A DNA stretch of 64,000 bases, taken from assembly GCA_958299035.1 (NCBI GenBank), contig CATQJL010000001.1, forward strand, positions 18,087,433 through 18,151,432, written 5' to 3'. Source of the DNA: Cylicocyclus nassatus (lineage: Eukaryota; Nematoda; Chromadorea; Rhabditida; Strongylidae). A program made the position numbers and the translations under genes. The notes beneath the pieces are model-generated. The model searched no databases. It saw only the letters and a program-made list of their open reading frames with translations, and was not told where the DNA came from. Positions 35,843-45,869 of the stretch are shown here, piece after piece. The stretch's first letter is position 1, and each line of letters opens with the position of its first letter.

Positions 35843-37438
35843 TCCTAAAATCCATACAATTAGTCCGCCTATCAGATAAGTCCGCTTTTTTGACAAGGAA
35901 AGCGATGAAAATACACCCTCGCGCCGCCAAGAGTCCTGCAGATAAGTCCGCTTTTTTTCAGATGAAAACAAGAAGGATGCGCAATTGCGCTGCCTTTTTT
36001 GGTCTCAAAACGAATCAAGCCACAGATCTTTATTCAGGTTCCATTCCATGTTCATCATTATCAAAACGTGGCTGACCGACGCTGGTTCTTCGTCTAACGA
36101 CTAAATTATTTTTCTTCATAAATGATTTGCACCAACCACAACGTCGATGCCTTGATGTACTGCCGGCCAGTTTCCTGCGCTAGCTGCAATGCCTTCGCTC
36201 GAATGTCCTTGACAAGCACTGCTCTGCTTGCTTCTCGCCTCTGCACAATCCATGCATAGACAGCTTCCTTGATTTCCTCTCCCTTTTGCTTCCCATAACG
36301 GTTGGTTCTCAGTGGCATATCCTCCAAATCTCCTTATCGGCCTTCCATCTTCGAATCAGACGTGCAGAGGCTTTGCAATGAGCAGCTGCAGCCGATGTTC
36401 CATGTTCCAAGGGATATTCTATAGCGCTAAGCTTGAAAAGCGTGGTGTAGGACTTCCTTCTGGTAGCCATTGAGATCCGAGGCACCAGAACAGCTTGAGT
36501 CACAGCATGTGAGACTGTGACGGAAATGCAGAGCTCTGCGTGATTGCAGACTTCGCTGAGTTAGCGGTCATTGCACACTGGAATCACGCGGAGTCCTATA
36601 AATTTGCGCTGATCATCGAAAGGTTTACTCTTTTACAAGAAAAAGCAGGCGGCATCAAATTTGACTACAGTGTCTTTAGTCTTGGATGTACAGGCTTAAT
36701 GAAACAACAATTGAGAAAAAGAACAAAGAAGCCTAGTGCTTTGCTAGGGTTGAGCTCTCAGACTATCACTCTTCTGTTCGCATTTGACAAAAGCCGTATA
36801 GCGTGGGTCAACAGAGACTAGATTAAGACCATGTAAACAAAGAGGAAGCAAAAAGTATAGGCAGCCAGGTTCAAAGTTGTAGCCTGTACAGGTTCGAGAG
36901 ATGTTTTGAAAACATTGTCGCTTCCGAAACGATAAGATGAATGATAAGATGAGATGATTACAATGATACAGTGATGAAACTTATTATGATTTTGCCGGCC
37001 GAAATATTTCATATGTACAAGCACTGTCATATCTAGAAAAAGAACTCACTTATCTAGCGTACGCGATAAAGATCCCTTGACGGTATTCGACGGCCAAGAG
37101 TCTGCAGTGTTTGTCAAATCCTTAGACAATCCAATCTCTTTCTGATGACACGGCTTGTTTAAATCGCTGAGCTTGAACAGCTTGTCGAATGCTTTGGCTC
37201 TTTCTTTCAGGCGAGATAGCGGCCTTGTTTGAATCTACACCGGCAAGCTACGCGGGCGGTCGCGCGCGTCTGTGTTCCTTGGTCGCGCTTGCGCGTGCTT
37301 AGGACAGGCGAACTTATCTGATAGAGGATTTAGGAGGACTTATCTGTAGGACTTTTGGCGGCGCAGAGGGCGATTTTTCGTCGATTTTTCGTGTCGAAAA
37401 TGCAGATAAGTCCGGACTTATTGTACGGATTTTAGGGT
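35843..37438. mobile_element. Pogo-like DNA transposon, about 1.6 kb
   Basis: Terminal inverted repeats: the left end CCTAAAATCCATACAATTAG, then TCCGCC, matches the right end read in reverse, CCTAAAATCCGTACAATAAG, then TCCGGAC. TA flanks each end at one base distance, as expected for pogo/Tc1 elements. AGATAAGTCCG is repeated near both ends (35875, 35939, and 37313, 37332, 37404), probable transposase binding sites. The only coding content is a broken, minus-strand DNA-binding region (36106-36503), so the copy is non-autonomous. Confidence 0.85.
36106..36468 (-). pseudogene. Pogo/CENP-B-like transposase DNA-binding region, frameshifted
   Basis: The minus strand encodes MATRRKSYTTLFKLSAIEYP, then EHGTSAAAAHCKASARLIRR and WKADKE, a Psq/pogo-type helix-turn-helix. 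After a one-base frameshift near 36320 it continues DLEDMPLRTNRYGKQKGEEI, then KEAVYAWIVQRREASRAVLV and KDIRAKALQLAQE. This fits a CENP-B/Tc5-type second helix-turn-helix. The DDE catalytic part is absent; the frame stops at 36106 after STLWLVQIIYEEK. Non-functional as read. Confidence 0.78.
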
Positions 37439-37589
37439 ACTTTAATATAGCGTGATTGCCGTGCCAAGAATGGGCGATCAAATATACGTGTGAACAGATA
37501 GCGCCTTCATGACAGGTCTGCTCGCAAAAGTGCGGTATCAAAATCGTGGTAATTCTTCGCCCACAAATTTGGTCGCATCGGTAGCACAC

Positions 37590-37850
37590 TATATCTCAGA
37601 CAGTCGATCGAACCCCTCCGGCGGACAGTCGAAATCTACCAGAGCCGCGGCGGACCCAGTTGACCAATGAGAGCGGGGCGAGGGGGCGGTCCCTTCTTGT
37701 GACGTCACAAAGAAGGCAGATCGGACCCCTCCGGCGGGCTTGCAAATCTCTCCGCCGCGAGTGCGCCGGACGAGCCGCGGCGCAGAAAATCGGAGGGGTC
37801 CGGCGCACAAAATGGGAGAGGTCCGGCGCACATATATGTACGTACGTATG
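37590..37850. repeat. GC-rich repeat, inverted copy near 41430
   Basis: ATCTCAGACAGTCGATCGAA, then CCCCTCCGGCG, is repeated in reverse complement at 41527-41563. The same repeat carries RTCCGGCGCA units. It also contains TTGTGACGTCACAA (a perfect CRE-like palindrome), GACCAATGAG and GGGGCGG, which look like promoter elements. The second copy argues that it is a dispersed repeat. It ends in a GTAC/GTAT simple repeat. Confidence 0.65.
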
Positions 37851-38158
37851 TATGTATGTACGCAGTCAATTTGCTGTGATACGCAGTTTAGCATTTTCGA
37901 AAATAAGCTGCCGTCGCTCTCGTCTTACTCTTTTTTGTCGTTCTTTCGCGCTCGTTTTTCTTTTTTTTTTGGTTTTTTGTGTTCCTCGTCGGCGCGTTGG
38001 CGTTTATTTGTTCATCTCCTTCTTTCCAGGTTTCATGTTTTAGGTTTTCGTGAGGATGCACTTAGTCAATTTTAGTGTTTGGCTCTTTTCGACTTGCTAA
38101 GACATCGTTGACTAGATGGAGCGGATCTGTGATTAATTCTGGATTTTCGAAACGAAAA

Positions 38159-38775
38159 GTATATAGTCGTCCTCCCCCCACTAGACACCTAGTGGACGAA
38201 ATCGAATTTGAATTGGAGCACGCCGGCTGCGGCAGAGCGCGGCACCGTCAAATGCATTTCAAACTAACACAGTTTTCTTTTGTGTTTCACTGTCGTTGCA
38301 TAGTGATTTCTTTCTGTTTTAATGATGACTGTGATCAAAACTGAAGGCTTTTTTTGCTATGCGATGTTTCGTAATGCTATGCTCGTTTCTTTACTCTGTT
38401 TTCAGGAAAGGTTGGAAAAACGATGCATATGGGGAGTTTTTGACACGAAGTATTTGATGAATCACCACTTCGAGACCTACCGAGAACAATTCCACCAAAT
38501 TTCAAACTTGGGCGTTTTTCCAAACTCAACTTGGAATGGTAGTCAAAGAAACGAGCATAGCAGCACGATCCATTGCTCAAACAAAAGCAACAATTTCAGT
38601 ACGGATTGAGAGAATGTCAGCATTCGAACATGAGGTTGTATCGCCGGGAAAACACAAAAAAAGCGTTTGAGATTGAAGTGACAGCTGCAGGTGCCGCGCT
38701 CTGCCGCAACCTGCGTGCTCTAGTTCAAATTCGAAATCGTCCACTAGGTGTCTAGTGGGGGGAGGACGACTATAT
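38159..38775. mobile_element. TIR element, 617 bp (TATAGTCGTCCTCC ends)
   Basis: Inverted repeats of about 95 bp: the left end TATATAGTCGTCCTCCCCCC, then ACTAGACACCTAGTGGACGA, is mirrored at the right, ending GGAGGACGACTATATA. Each arm contains the palindrome CCACTAGGTGTCTAGTGG and a TGCGGCAGAGCGCGGCAC block. Frames in the 430-bp interior show no transposase. Confidence 0.83.
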
Positions 38776-38959
38776 AATCCGAGTGAGTCTACTTTTTTGT
38801 TTCGCACTTGTTCATGCTTGAGCTCCACGGCGGATTGCCTGTTCAAGTGTGTATGTGCGCTCAGAATCGGCGTCATTCATTACCTAATTTGCTACGTATC
38901 TTCCAAGATTCATGGTAAACGTACAGACTTTTTAAGATGACCCCATATCCTTTGCACAA

Positions 38960-39948
38960 GGGCCCGTAGTAATCCACCCTACCTGCCGGCATCTCATGCC
39001 CTAAGGTCGCCCTGATGTGGACTTGAGGTCCCTAAAATCTCAAACTGCCTCCGGGGATCCCCAGCTAGGCTGATCATCTATTTTTTTTGTGTTACGGTCC
39101 AGTCTTGCTGCCGAAATACTAGGGGAATTGAAAGGAAATCCAAAAATGTCCTCGTTTGCCATTTATTTGGCCCGAATTGTGAACCTGCCGGCAGGTTCAC
39201 GATCTCTTTTTGTCGAAATTTGAGATGCCATCCAGATCGCAGCCTGCCGGCAGGTCAGAGAGTGCACGAAATAGTATGTTTTTGGTGGAGTGCAACCTGC
39301 CGGCATGTGGACGTGCTCCTACCACGTCCAGATGCCGGCATCTTTGCCGACGGCGTCTGTGAAAATGCGTCGCGCTGCAATATCACACAATTTACGCCCA
39401 GCAAAAAAACCAAAAAATTTATTTTCCATCGAAAAACTATCATTTTTGCCATCATATGAGTTCTTCTCCCCCAAAGTGATGATATTTAAGCATAAGAAAC
39501 GATTGCTGATATTATAATACCATAAATAACATTTTGCAATTGCTTCAAATCTCATTAGCAACGGTTTCGTCTCTCGTTCGCTCTTATCAATCAGCTGTTT
39601 TTTCAGGTCAACGTCAATCGCGCATTGTATTGATCATGCTCACATACAGGCGCTCACTACGTAGGCAGCGTTTCTATAATTGCTGCTGCAGACAACAGAA
39701 ATTGAACGAGTGGTCGAATGGTTAGTGCGGCGGCGCCTAAGGTTGACGCACGCAGGTTCGGACCCGCGCGATGTCGCTGTTTTGCGGATATCAGCGGCAT
39801 CAAAATTTCATGTGCGAAAGAGAAAAACAAATTGAAATACTAGAATCTTAAGCAAGATTTAGCTTGCGCCCGAAATACGAACATGCCGCGAGGTTCGCGA
39901 ACTTGCCGGCATCTTTGATGCCACCTGGTAGGGTAGATTACTACGGGC
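38960..39948. mobile_element. TIR element, about 990 bp (GGCCCGTAGTAATC ends)
   Basis: Left terminus GGCCCGTAGTAATCCACCCT, then ACC; right terminus is its complement with one mismatch. Both are flanked by AAG, a possible 3-bp target duplication. The interior has seven or so ACCTGCCGGCAGGT/GATGCCGGCATC palindromes clustered near both ends and a tRNA-like segment at 39708-39775. No transposase is visible. Confidence 0.82.
39708..39775 (+). other. tRNA-like sequence inside a transposable element
   Basis: GAGTGGTCGAATGGTTAGTG contains a good A box (TGGTCGAATGG). GCAGGTTCGGACCCGCG, 33 nt further, has a B box (GGTTCGGACCC) and a self-complementary T arm. Acceptor pairing is not convincing, so it is probably a captured, decayed tRNA or a SINE head and not a working tRNA gene. 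Confidence 0.5.
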
Positions 39949-39993
39949 CAAGATATCAGGAAGTATTTTACGCTTTTGAAATAGTTTTTGGTG

Positions 39994-40429
39994 CTATCTG
40001 TGATAAACTACTCTTCTGTTGAGCTGGCTTAGTTTTCTCTCCACATTGTTCTGAAAAGATGATCTGAAAACCTTCAGCTGAGCATCAGCTGAAGTACAAA
40101 GCGTATGTGCAATTTCATTTATGAAAGCTGATCTTTTCAGTTCGAAAGCTGCGCATATATGTGCTGGTTGTGGGTTGCATGTCATTTGTAATGTCCTTCT
40201 TGATTCTGTCCCATAAGCCTTGGTCAAGCTCAAGCCGAAGGGCTGCTGCCCGAGCACTCAACAAGTTACGCTGAAATCCTTCTAACTCCATGCGCATTTC
40301 TTTACAGAGTGTAATTGTGAGTTTAGGCAGGGCAACGACATGAAGTCCTTTGTGGACAAGTATCTTTAGACTGGAGAAGTGAGTGCTAACATCTTTTTGG
40401 GCATCTGTCTCACGTCTGTGTAGCAGTCT
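39994..40429 (-). pseudogene. Coding-like exon with one frameshift (unrecognised)
   Basis: The minus strand is open from 40429 and reads FSSLKILVHKGLHVVALPKL, then TITLCKEMRMELEGFQRNLL, SARAAALRLELDQGLWDRIK and KDITNDM. A shift near 40175 then continues NPQPAHICAAFELKRSAFIN, then EIAHTLCTSADAQLKVFRSS and FQNNVERKLSQLNRR to 39994. The two halves together look like one helical, hydrophilic protein segment, unlike chance frames nearby. A donor-like AGA/GTAGTTTAT lies at the end. I cannot name the family. It may be a pseudogene, a retroelement part, or a real exon with a sequencing error. Confidence 0.4.
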
Positions 40430-41426
40430 TTATAGGTGCGACGGATCATCTTTTGTCCTGACTATTCAAGGGCTGTAGCTTTCCTATATGAAGGTGCAAT
40501 AATCGATGGAAAAAAGGTAAACTACGTTAGTCAATTACATCAGTTACGTTCCTTTCGTCGCCATCAATCTTTTCACAAATATTTCCATTTGAAACAAGAG
40601 ATCCTGTGGTAGTCGTGGCCTGTCCAAAAGATGCAAAGCAGTTTTGGAGTGGAATTCGTAAGGAAGAGGAAGACATGGGTATCGCTATCGCGAACGGGTC
40701 AAGTTGGAAATGTATAGAGATCTGACGACTTCCAGGTAAATTTTGTGAAAGCCCTCTTTTTGTAATTCAAATGTTTGAGGGAAAAGGAGTGTTGCATAAT
40801 AAAGGCATCTAGAAACGTAATTTATTTCTGGGGAATTATAGATTAACGTGATAGGAAACGTCAGTATCTCATTTCCTAAACGGAAGACGTTTGCTTTCGT
40901 TGTTTTTTCTAGCAGTACACTCAGGGCGAGCGGGGTGGCTTTCAGTAGCATCATCATTGCTTTTCTTCACTGTTGTGATGTCTGTCTCATATTACATCAT
41001 GTACCTCATTTCTCAACCGAGACCTATTCTGTGCGAGTTTCCTCATTGTTTCGCGCCGTCTTTTTTGTGTTTTCGTGTTTTTCCAAGCAATCTAACTCAC
41101 TACACTTACTTCGCTTATGTTTTCGCTTAGGGTACGGCCATAGGTTGCCGGCAACTGTTGTCGGTAATGTCCGTTTTATAGCTGCTAAGTTTTGTTTTGC
41201 AATTTGCAGGAGATTGTTTACAGGTGATCTGAAATAAATGTCTTGTCTCTTCATTCTTCTATTTTCTATCTACAAACGCTAGGGGTAAGAGGGAGGGGGT
41301 AGAGTACGGCGGTGAGGGTCGCGCTGAAGTCTTACCCGAGAGGGGGGGGGGTCGTATTCGGCTAATTCGGGTGGGGTTTAGAGACATATGGAGTTTGGAG
41401 CTTATTTAGGGCTAGTTACAGTATGC
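40430..41426. other. Intergenic DNA
   Basis: Overlapping frames at 40685-41254 on both strands have no recognised domain. G tracts occur near 41290 and 41340. Confidence 0.4.
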
Positions 41427-41570
41427 TGCGGCAGACTTGCGGAGGCGGAGCACAAAATGGGGGGGGGGAGGCTCCGGCGCACGAGTGGCAGACCCCAGCT
41501 GGGGAAACCCCACGGCCCTGCCATTTCTGCGCCGGAGGGGTCCGATCGACTGTCTGAGATTATGCGGGTA
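41427..41570. repeat. GC-rich repeat, inverted copy of 37590 block
   Basis: CGCCGGAGGGGTCCGATCGA, then CTGTCTGAGAT, is the reverse complement of the start of the 37590 repeat. GGCTCCGGCGCAC units are shared too. Contains a 10-nt G tract and CCCCAGCTGGGG. Confidence 0.65.
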
Positions 41571-42667
41571 ATGTAACAGCCTCTAAGGATTCGGGATTGC
41601 GCGACTTTTTTAGGTCTCATACGCAAAAGCCCGAAACTCTCAGCGAATAGCACAGCGGAAAAGGCAAACTTCGTGCTAATATGCCGGTCATTGCAGATGC
41701 GGTTTTGGCGAACTCAGTGTGATTCTGAGTCACTTGATGGACACGCGGTTACTGAAACGAGCTACGATCAACTTGCTTCTAAGAACAGCATATTGTAGGG
41801 TGCCGCATTTCTGCCGCAAGTTTCGCAAACAATCCATGATTAACGAAGTGTTAACGCAGCAAGGGGAAGGAGCGGGAGACAAATAAAGCCGAGTGAGTTG
41901 GGCACGAAGTTCCCTAAGCAAATAGGTGAAGAAGCGACTGGACAGCAGCTGAGGATCATTGTGATGATCTAATCGACTTTGGTGCAAACTGTTTGATCTG
42001 CCTCATCAGCAGCATGTTTGTCATAGTTAACTGTGAAAAAGTAATGCACATGTACTGTGGTTCAATCAATTTGACTCGCACTACCATGAGCACTGCCATA
42101 ACGTTCAGTATGTTGCCACTTACACGGATAATGCTTTTAGCAACTTGGAGATAAGATGCGGCAATTTTTAAATGTTCTCACCATTCTTGCATTGTTACCA
42201 TTTACGATTTCTGTAACGTGCCGCACATATTCGCCGCAGGAGGAAAAAGGGCCTGTGAGTTCAAAGAGCAAAGATTCACTAACTTTTTTCTGCTAATCAA
42301 AAAAGTCTTCTTTTTTGTCTTCAGGAGAATATAAAGAGTTTGTATTGTGCATTGTGACAGAACGCTGTGATGAGCTTTACTACTCTGAGGGCCCTGCATG
42401 GGGTGCACATCCGGTTTGTTGAATTTGCACATTTCACATAAAGACTGTTTACATTCTTTGAATATGTACTCTACTCAGACATTAGTGCCGACGATGCGCG
42501 CGCCGCTTTCCGTGCCAGCGGCGCGCCCAAGTTCGTGAGCGTGGCATCGTTGCCAACGAGCGGCGCGCCACTGAACCTGGCCATTAAATGTTGTTCTGGA
42601 GCAAGTTATAGTCCCCCGAATTTATTGGCGCATGCTTGTCTAGAGTATGCATGACTGCTCCAAATAT

Positions 42668-42738
42668 GGATGGTGTAGTGGTTAGTTCGTCGGCCTCAGT
42701 GACAGAGAGGGCCGATTGGTCGAATTCTGTTAGCCTCC
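42668..42738 (+). other. tRNA-derived repeat unit 1
   Basis: GGATGGTGTAGTGGTTAGTT has an A box (TGGTGTAGTGG); GATTGGTCGAATTCTG is a decayed B box. The same unit recurs at 42855 and, inverted, at 45102 and 44920. The stems are not intact, so this is a tRNA-derived, SINE-like repeat. Confidence 0.6.
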
Positions 42739-42854
42739 GCATTTTGCGCTCTTCTCAAACGCACCACTACTGCGGTACGTTATTCTGAAGCAAGTTATAG
42801 CCCCTCATGTCCTTAGCGCATGCACGTCTAGCATATGCATGATCACTCCAACCG

Positions 42855-42925
42855 TGAGGTATAGTGGTTAGTTCGTCGGCCTCAGTGACAGAGAGGTCCG
42901 ATTGGCCGAATTCTGTTAGTCTCCT
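42855..42925 (+). other. tRNA-derived repeat unit 2
   Basis: GAGGTATAGTGGTTAGTTCG, then TCGGCCTCAGTGACAGAGAG and GGCCGAATTCTG, nearly duplicates unit 1 some 187 bp upstream, along with its flank (GCAAGTTATAGYCCCYC). Confidence 0.6.
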
Positions 42926-43000
42926 CATTTTGCGTTCTTCTCAAATTCTGTTTTCACCTGATCCATGTACTTTTGAGGCGAAAAATGACACTCAAAGTCA

Positions 43001-43409
43001 TTGAAGGCAGTGGCTCGGCAAATTTCAATCTAGTCAAATTTGCGCTTACCTGGGGTTTTTTAATACGCTGGTCCCGAAATCCACTTTTGGAAGCTTGAAA
43101 ATGGCGAAAACAAGCGTTTTTCAATGCCCTTCCCTCTGGAATTGGACGAGTGGAGCAAGGCCGGTGACGCCAAATCGTTGCAGGACCCAATAGTTATAGC
43201 GTTGCGGCGGGCATCCCAATGATGAGAAAGAAATTGCCAACTCGTCCAGATGCGCGTAAGATTGGCCTGCGCGTGTAAGTTCGAGAGCGATTTTCTCGAC
43301 AGGGAAAGCACGCTGTGCAACCGGGATTGCGCTGTTTTCATAGTTGGGCGATAAGGAACTACCGCATTGAAATCCCGAGTTGTTGGATTTTGCCGATCCA
43401 CTGCCTTCA
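43001..43409. mobile_element. TTAA-type foldback MITE (copy 4, AGGCAGTGGCTCGG subfamily)
   Basis: The ends AAGGCAGTGGCTCGGCAAAT and TTTTGCCGATCCACTGCCTT are inverted. The targets have decayed to TTGA and TTCA. Interior matches copy 6 at 44191 in the same orientation. It abuts the next MITE, sharing the TTCA. Confidence 0.85.
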
Positions 43410-43773
43410 AAGGCAGCGTCCAGGCAGATGTGGACCTATGGGGCTTTTACGTGGAAAGTACTTTTGGGGCCCTAACTAAAGCACTGCCCAAGCGGCAGCT
43501 CAGGTAGTGCTGTAATGGCTGAGATATTCTCCTCGAAACTGGGCCCCGCGACCGTGTTTCGCATGGATTCATGGCGCAAAGCGTGGATCCTGGCGCGAAA
43601 CTGCCACAAATCCATGCGAATACGTTCGCGGGGGCCAGTTTCAAGCGGAGTATCTCAGCAATTAGAGCACTACCTGAGCTGCCGCCGCTTGGGCAGTGCC
43701 TTAGTTAGGGCCCCAAAAGTATTTTCCACGTAAAAGCCCCATAGGTCCAGATCTGCCTGGACGCTGCCTTTAA
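43406..43773. mobile_element. TTAA-type foldback MITE (copy 5, AGGCAGCGTCCAGG subfamily)
   Basis: AAAGGCAGCGTCCAGGCAGA, then TSTGGACCTATGGGGC, at the left is mirrored at 43733-43770. The arms of over 150 bp nearly meet, including GGGGCCCTAACTAAGGCACT-type sequence, so the whole element can fold into one long hairpin. Confidence 0.88.
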
Positions 43774-44190
43774 GCTCCTCCAATTGTAAAACCTGCCATG
43801 TCATTCCTACAAGGAGAATGACAGGGCATTTTCTAAAGGAAATTATATAGAAATTATAGATATTCTTGTAGAGATTTTATCTTGGCAAGATTAACTCCAG
43901 AGAGATTCATAAGAACAAACTTTTGAAAAAAATTATGTCTTTTCCAAAGTTTAACTTTCCAGCAAACCCTTGTCGATTTGCAAAATTTGCAGGTAAAGTT
44001 TTTGGCCAGTCACGATTGGCCAAATTCTCCCTTCCACACATCATTTTCGGATGTATCGTCGAGTCATTTATAACTTGATATGTTTAGTGCACAATATACA
44101 CGTTGAATGACGAACGGCGAAACTAGAACCTGCTCATTTCCAGTGATTTCTCCTTGTTTTCTTGTTTCTACTGCTTTAACTGGTCATATG
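43774..44190. other. Spacer between MITEs at the centre of the inverted duplication
   Basis: AT-rich, no gene. Contains GGCCAGTCACGATTGGCC (44012-44029), a short hairpin. Confidence 0.4.
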
Positions 44191-44602
44191 TTAAAGGCAG
44201 TGGCTCGGCAAATCTCAACCTAGTCAAATTTTCGCTTACCTGGGGTTATTTAATACGCTGATTTCAAATTTCCACTTGCGCGCTTGAAGACGGCGAAAAC
44301 GAGCGTTTTTCAGTGTTCTTTCCTTAGAAATTGGACGAGTGGAGCAAGGCCGGTGACGCCAAATCGTTGCAGGACCCAATGGTTATAGCATTGCGGCGGG
44401 CAACCTCCAACGGTGAGGAGGAAATTGCCAACTCATCTGGGAGCGTGTAAGAATGGCCTGCGCGTGTAAGTTTGAGAGCCATTTTTTCGGCAGGGAAGGC
44501 ATGCTGTGCAAGCAGGATTGTACTGTTTTCACACGTGGGCGATAAGGAACCTATTGCGTCAAGGTCTTTAGTTGTTGAATTTTGCCGATCCACTGCCTTT
44601 AA
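44191..44602. mobile_element. TTAA-flanked foldback MITE (copy 6, complete)
   Basis: Intact TTAA on both sides, termini AGGCAGTGGCTCGGCAAATC and TTTTGCCGATCCACTGCCT. Same subfamily and orientation as copy 4 (for example GGCCGGTGACGCCAAATCGT in both). Confidence 0.88.
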
Positions 44603-44859
44603 TCAGTAGAACATACTTCTACATTTTCTTGGGCTAGAAAATGTTTTATTGGGAAGTTCCTAGTATGGGTGCCGTCGCTAACAGGACTCAGTGTGCAATC
44701 TCACATATTAAGTTACAAATGACTCGAGGTTATGTAGTATTCACTAAGAATCTTTGAACTCTTTCACGACATACTATTGATCTTTATTATTACGATGCTC
44801 CTTGTGAGAATGATATGGCAACATAATCGGAGGAGATTACTCATTTTCACATGTCTTCT

Positions 44860-45560
44860 TCCTCAAAAGTACATGAATCAGGTGAAAAAAAGAAAAACAC
44901 AAAAAACGCGGAAACCAATAGGATTCGAACCCTCATCGGTCACCTGCAATCCGACGAACTAACCACTATACCTGAAGTCCACGGTTGGAGTGATCATGCA
45001 TATGCTAGACGTGCATGCGCTAAGGACATGAGGGGCTATAACTTGCTCCAAAATAACGCACCGCAGTAGTGGTGCGTTTGAGAAGAACGCAAAATGCGGA
45101 GGCTAACAGAATTCGAATAATCGGCCCTCTCTGTCACTGAGACCGACGAACTAACCACTACACCATCCATGTTTGGAGCAGTCATGCATACTCTAGACAA
45201 GCATGCGCCAATAAATTCGGGGGACTATAACTTGCTCCAGAACAACATTTAATGGCCAGGTTCAGTGGCGCGCCGCTCGTTGGCAATGATGCCACGCTCA
45301 CGAACTTGGGCTGGCACGGAAAGCCGCTGGCACGGAAAGCGGCGCGCGCATCGTCGGCACTAATGTCTGAGTAGAGTACATATTCAAAGAATGTAAACAG
45401 TCTTTATGTGAAATGTGCCAATTCAACAAACCGGATGTGCACCCCATGCAGGGCCCTCAGAGTAGTAACCCTCATCACAGCGTTCCGTCACAATGCACAA
45501 TACAAACTCTTTATACTTCTGAAGACAAAGAAGAAGACTTTCTTGGTTAGCAGAAAAAGG
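44860..45560. repeat. Inner right arm of inverted duplication
   Basis: Reverse complement of 42280-42975. Contains its own minus-strand tRNA-like units at 44920-44980 (well-preserved B box GGTTCGAATCC and TATAGTGGTTAG) and 45102-45170. Confidence 0.88.
44913..44980 (-). other. tRNA-like sequence, best preserved of the family
   Basis: On the minus strand, GGTATAGTGGTTAGTTCGTC is followed by GAGGGTTCGAATCCTATTGG. Both pol III boxes are intact. The 5' GGACTTC and 3' ATTGGTTTCC do not pair, so no functional cloverleaf is supported. Confidence 0.5.
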
Positions 45561-45869
45561 TTAGTGGAGTGAGTGTTAGTGAGTTAGTGAGTTAAAAGTT
45601 AGTGAGTGTTAGCGTGCTATTACACACTATATTATCCGCCCTTCTAGGTATGTGTAAATAGATCTAAACAAGAAAAGTGTTTTTATTCGATGCTTTAACC
45701 GGGAGACAGACTCCTCGCCTCCACAAAAGCAGCACCCCTATCCCTGGGTAGGTGTGGGAGAGGCGGGTTTGAAGTTGCCTCTCTCAGACCCTTTCTAGCT
45801 GCAGACATTTTGAGATTAACTAGTTCCTGCGAGTATATCAACGGTGAACGCAAGTGATAGCTCCATCAA

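Larger units (their letters stand above)
42280..42975. repeat. Inner left arm of inverted duplication
   Basis: Pairs with 44860-45560 in reverse. Shared landmarks include TAAAGAGTTTGTATTGTGCA, CTCTGAGGGCCCTGCATGGG and CATAAAGACTGTTTACATTC. Also shared are GGCGCGCCGCTCG-type sequence, two tRNA-like units and TCACCTGATYCATGTACTTT. Divergence, including indels, is greater than in the outer arms. Confidence 0.88.

Noticed and set aside
37660..37710. A gene promoter (CRE, CCAAT, GC boxes)
   Set aside because: The block is partly repeated near 41.4 kb and no exon follows; kept only as a repeat with promoter-like motifs.
42280..45560. A CRISPR-like or satellite array suggested by the recurring units
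   Set aside because: Units are inverted copies of one block plus tRNA-like repeats; there is no regular spacer pattern, and the window is eukaryotic.
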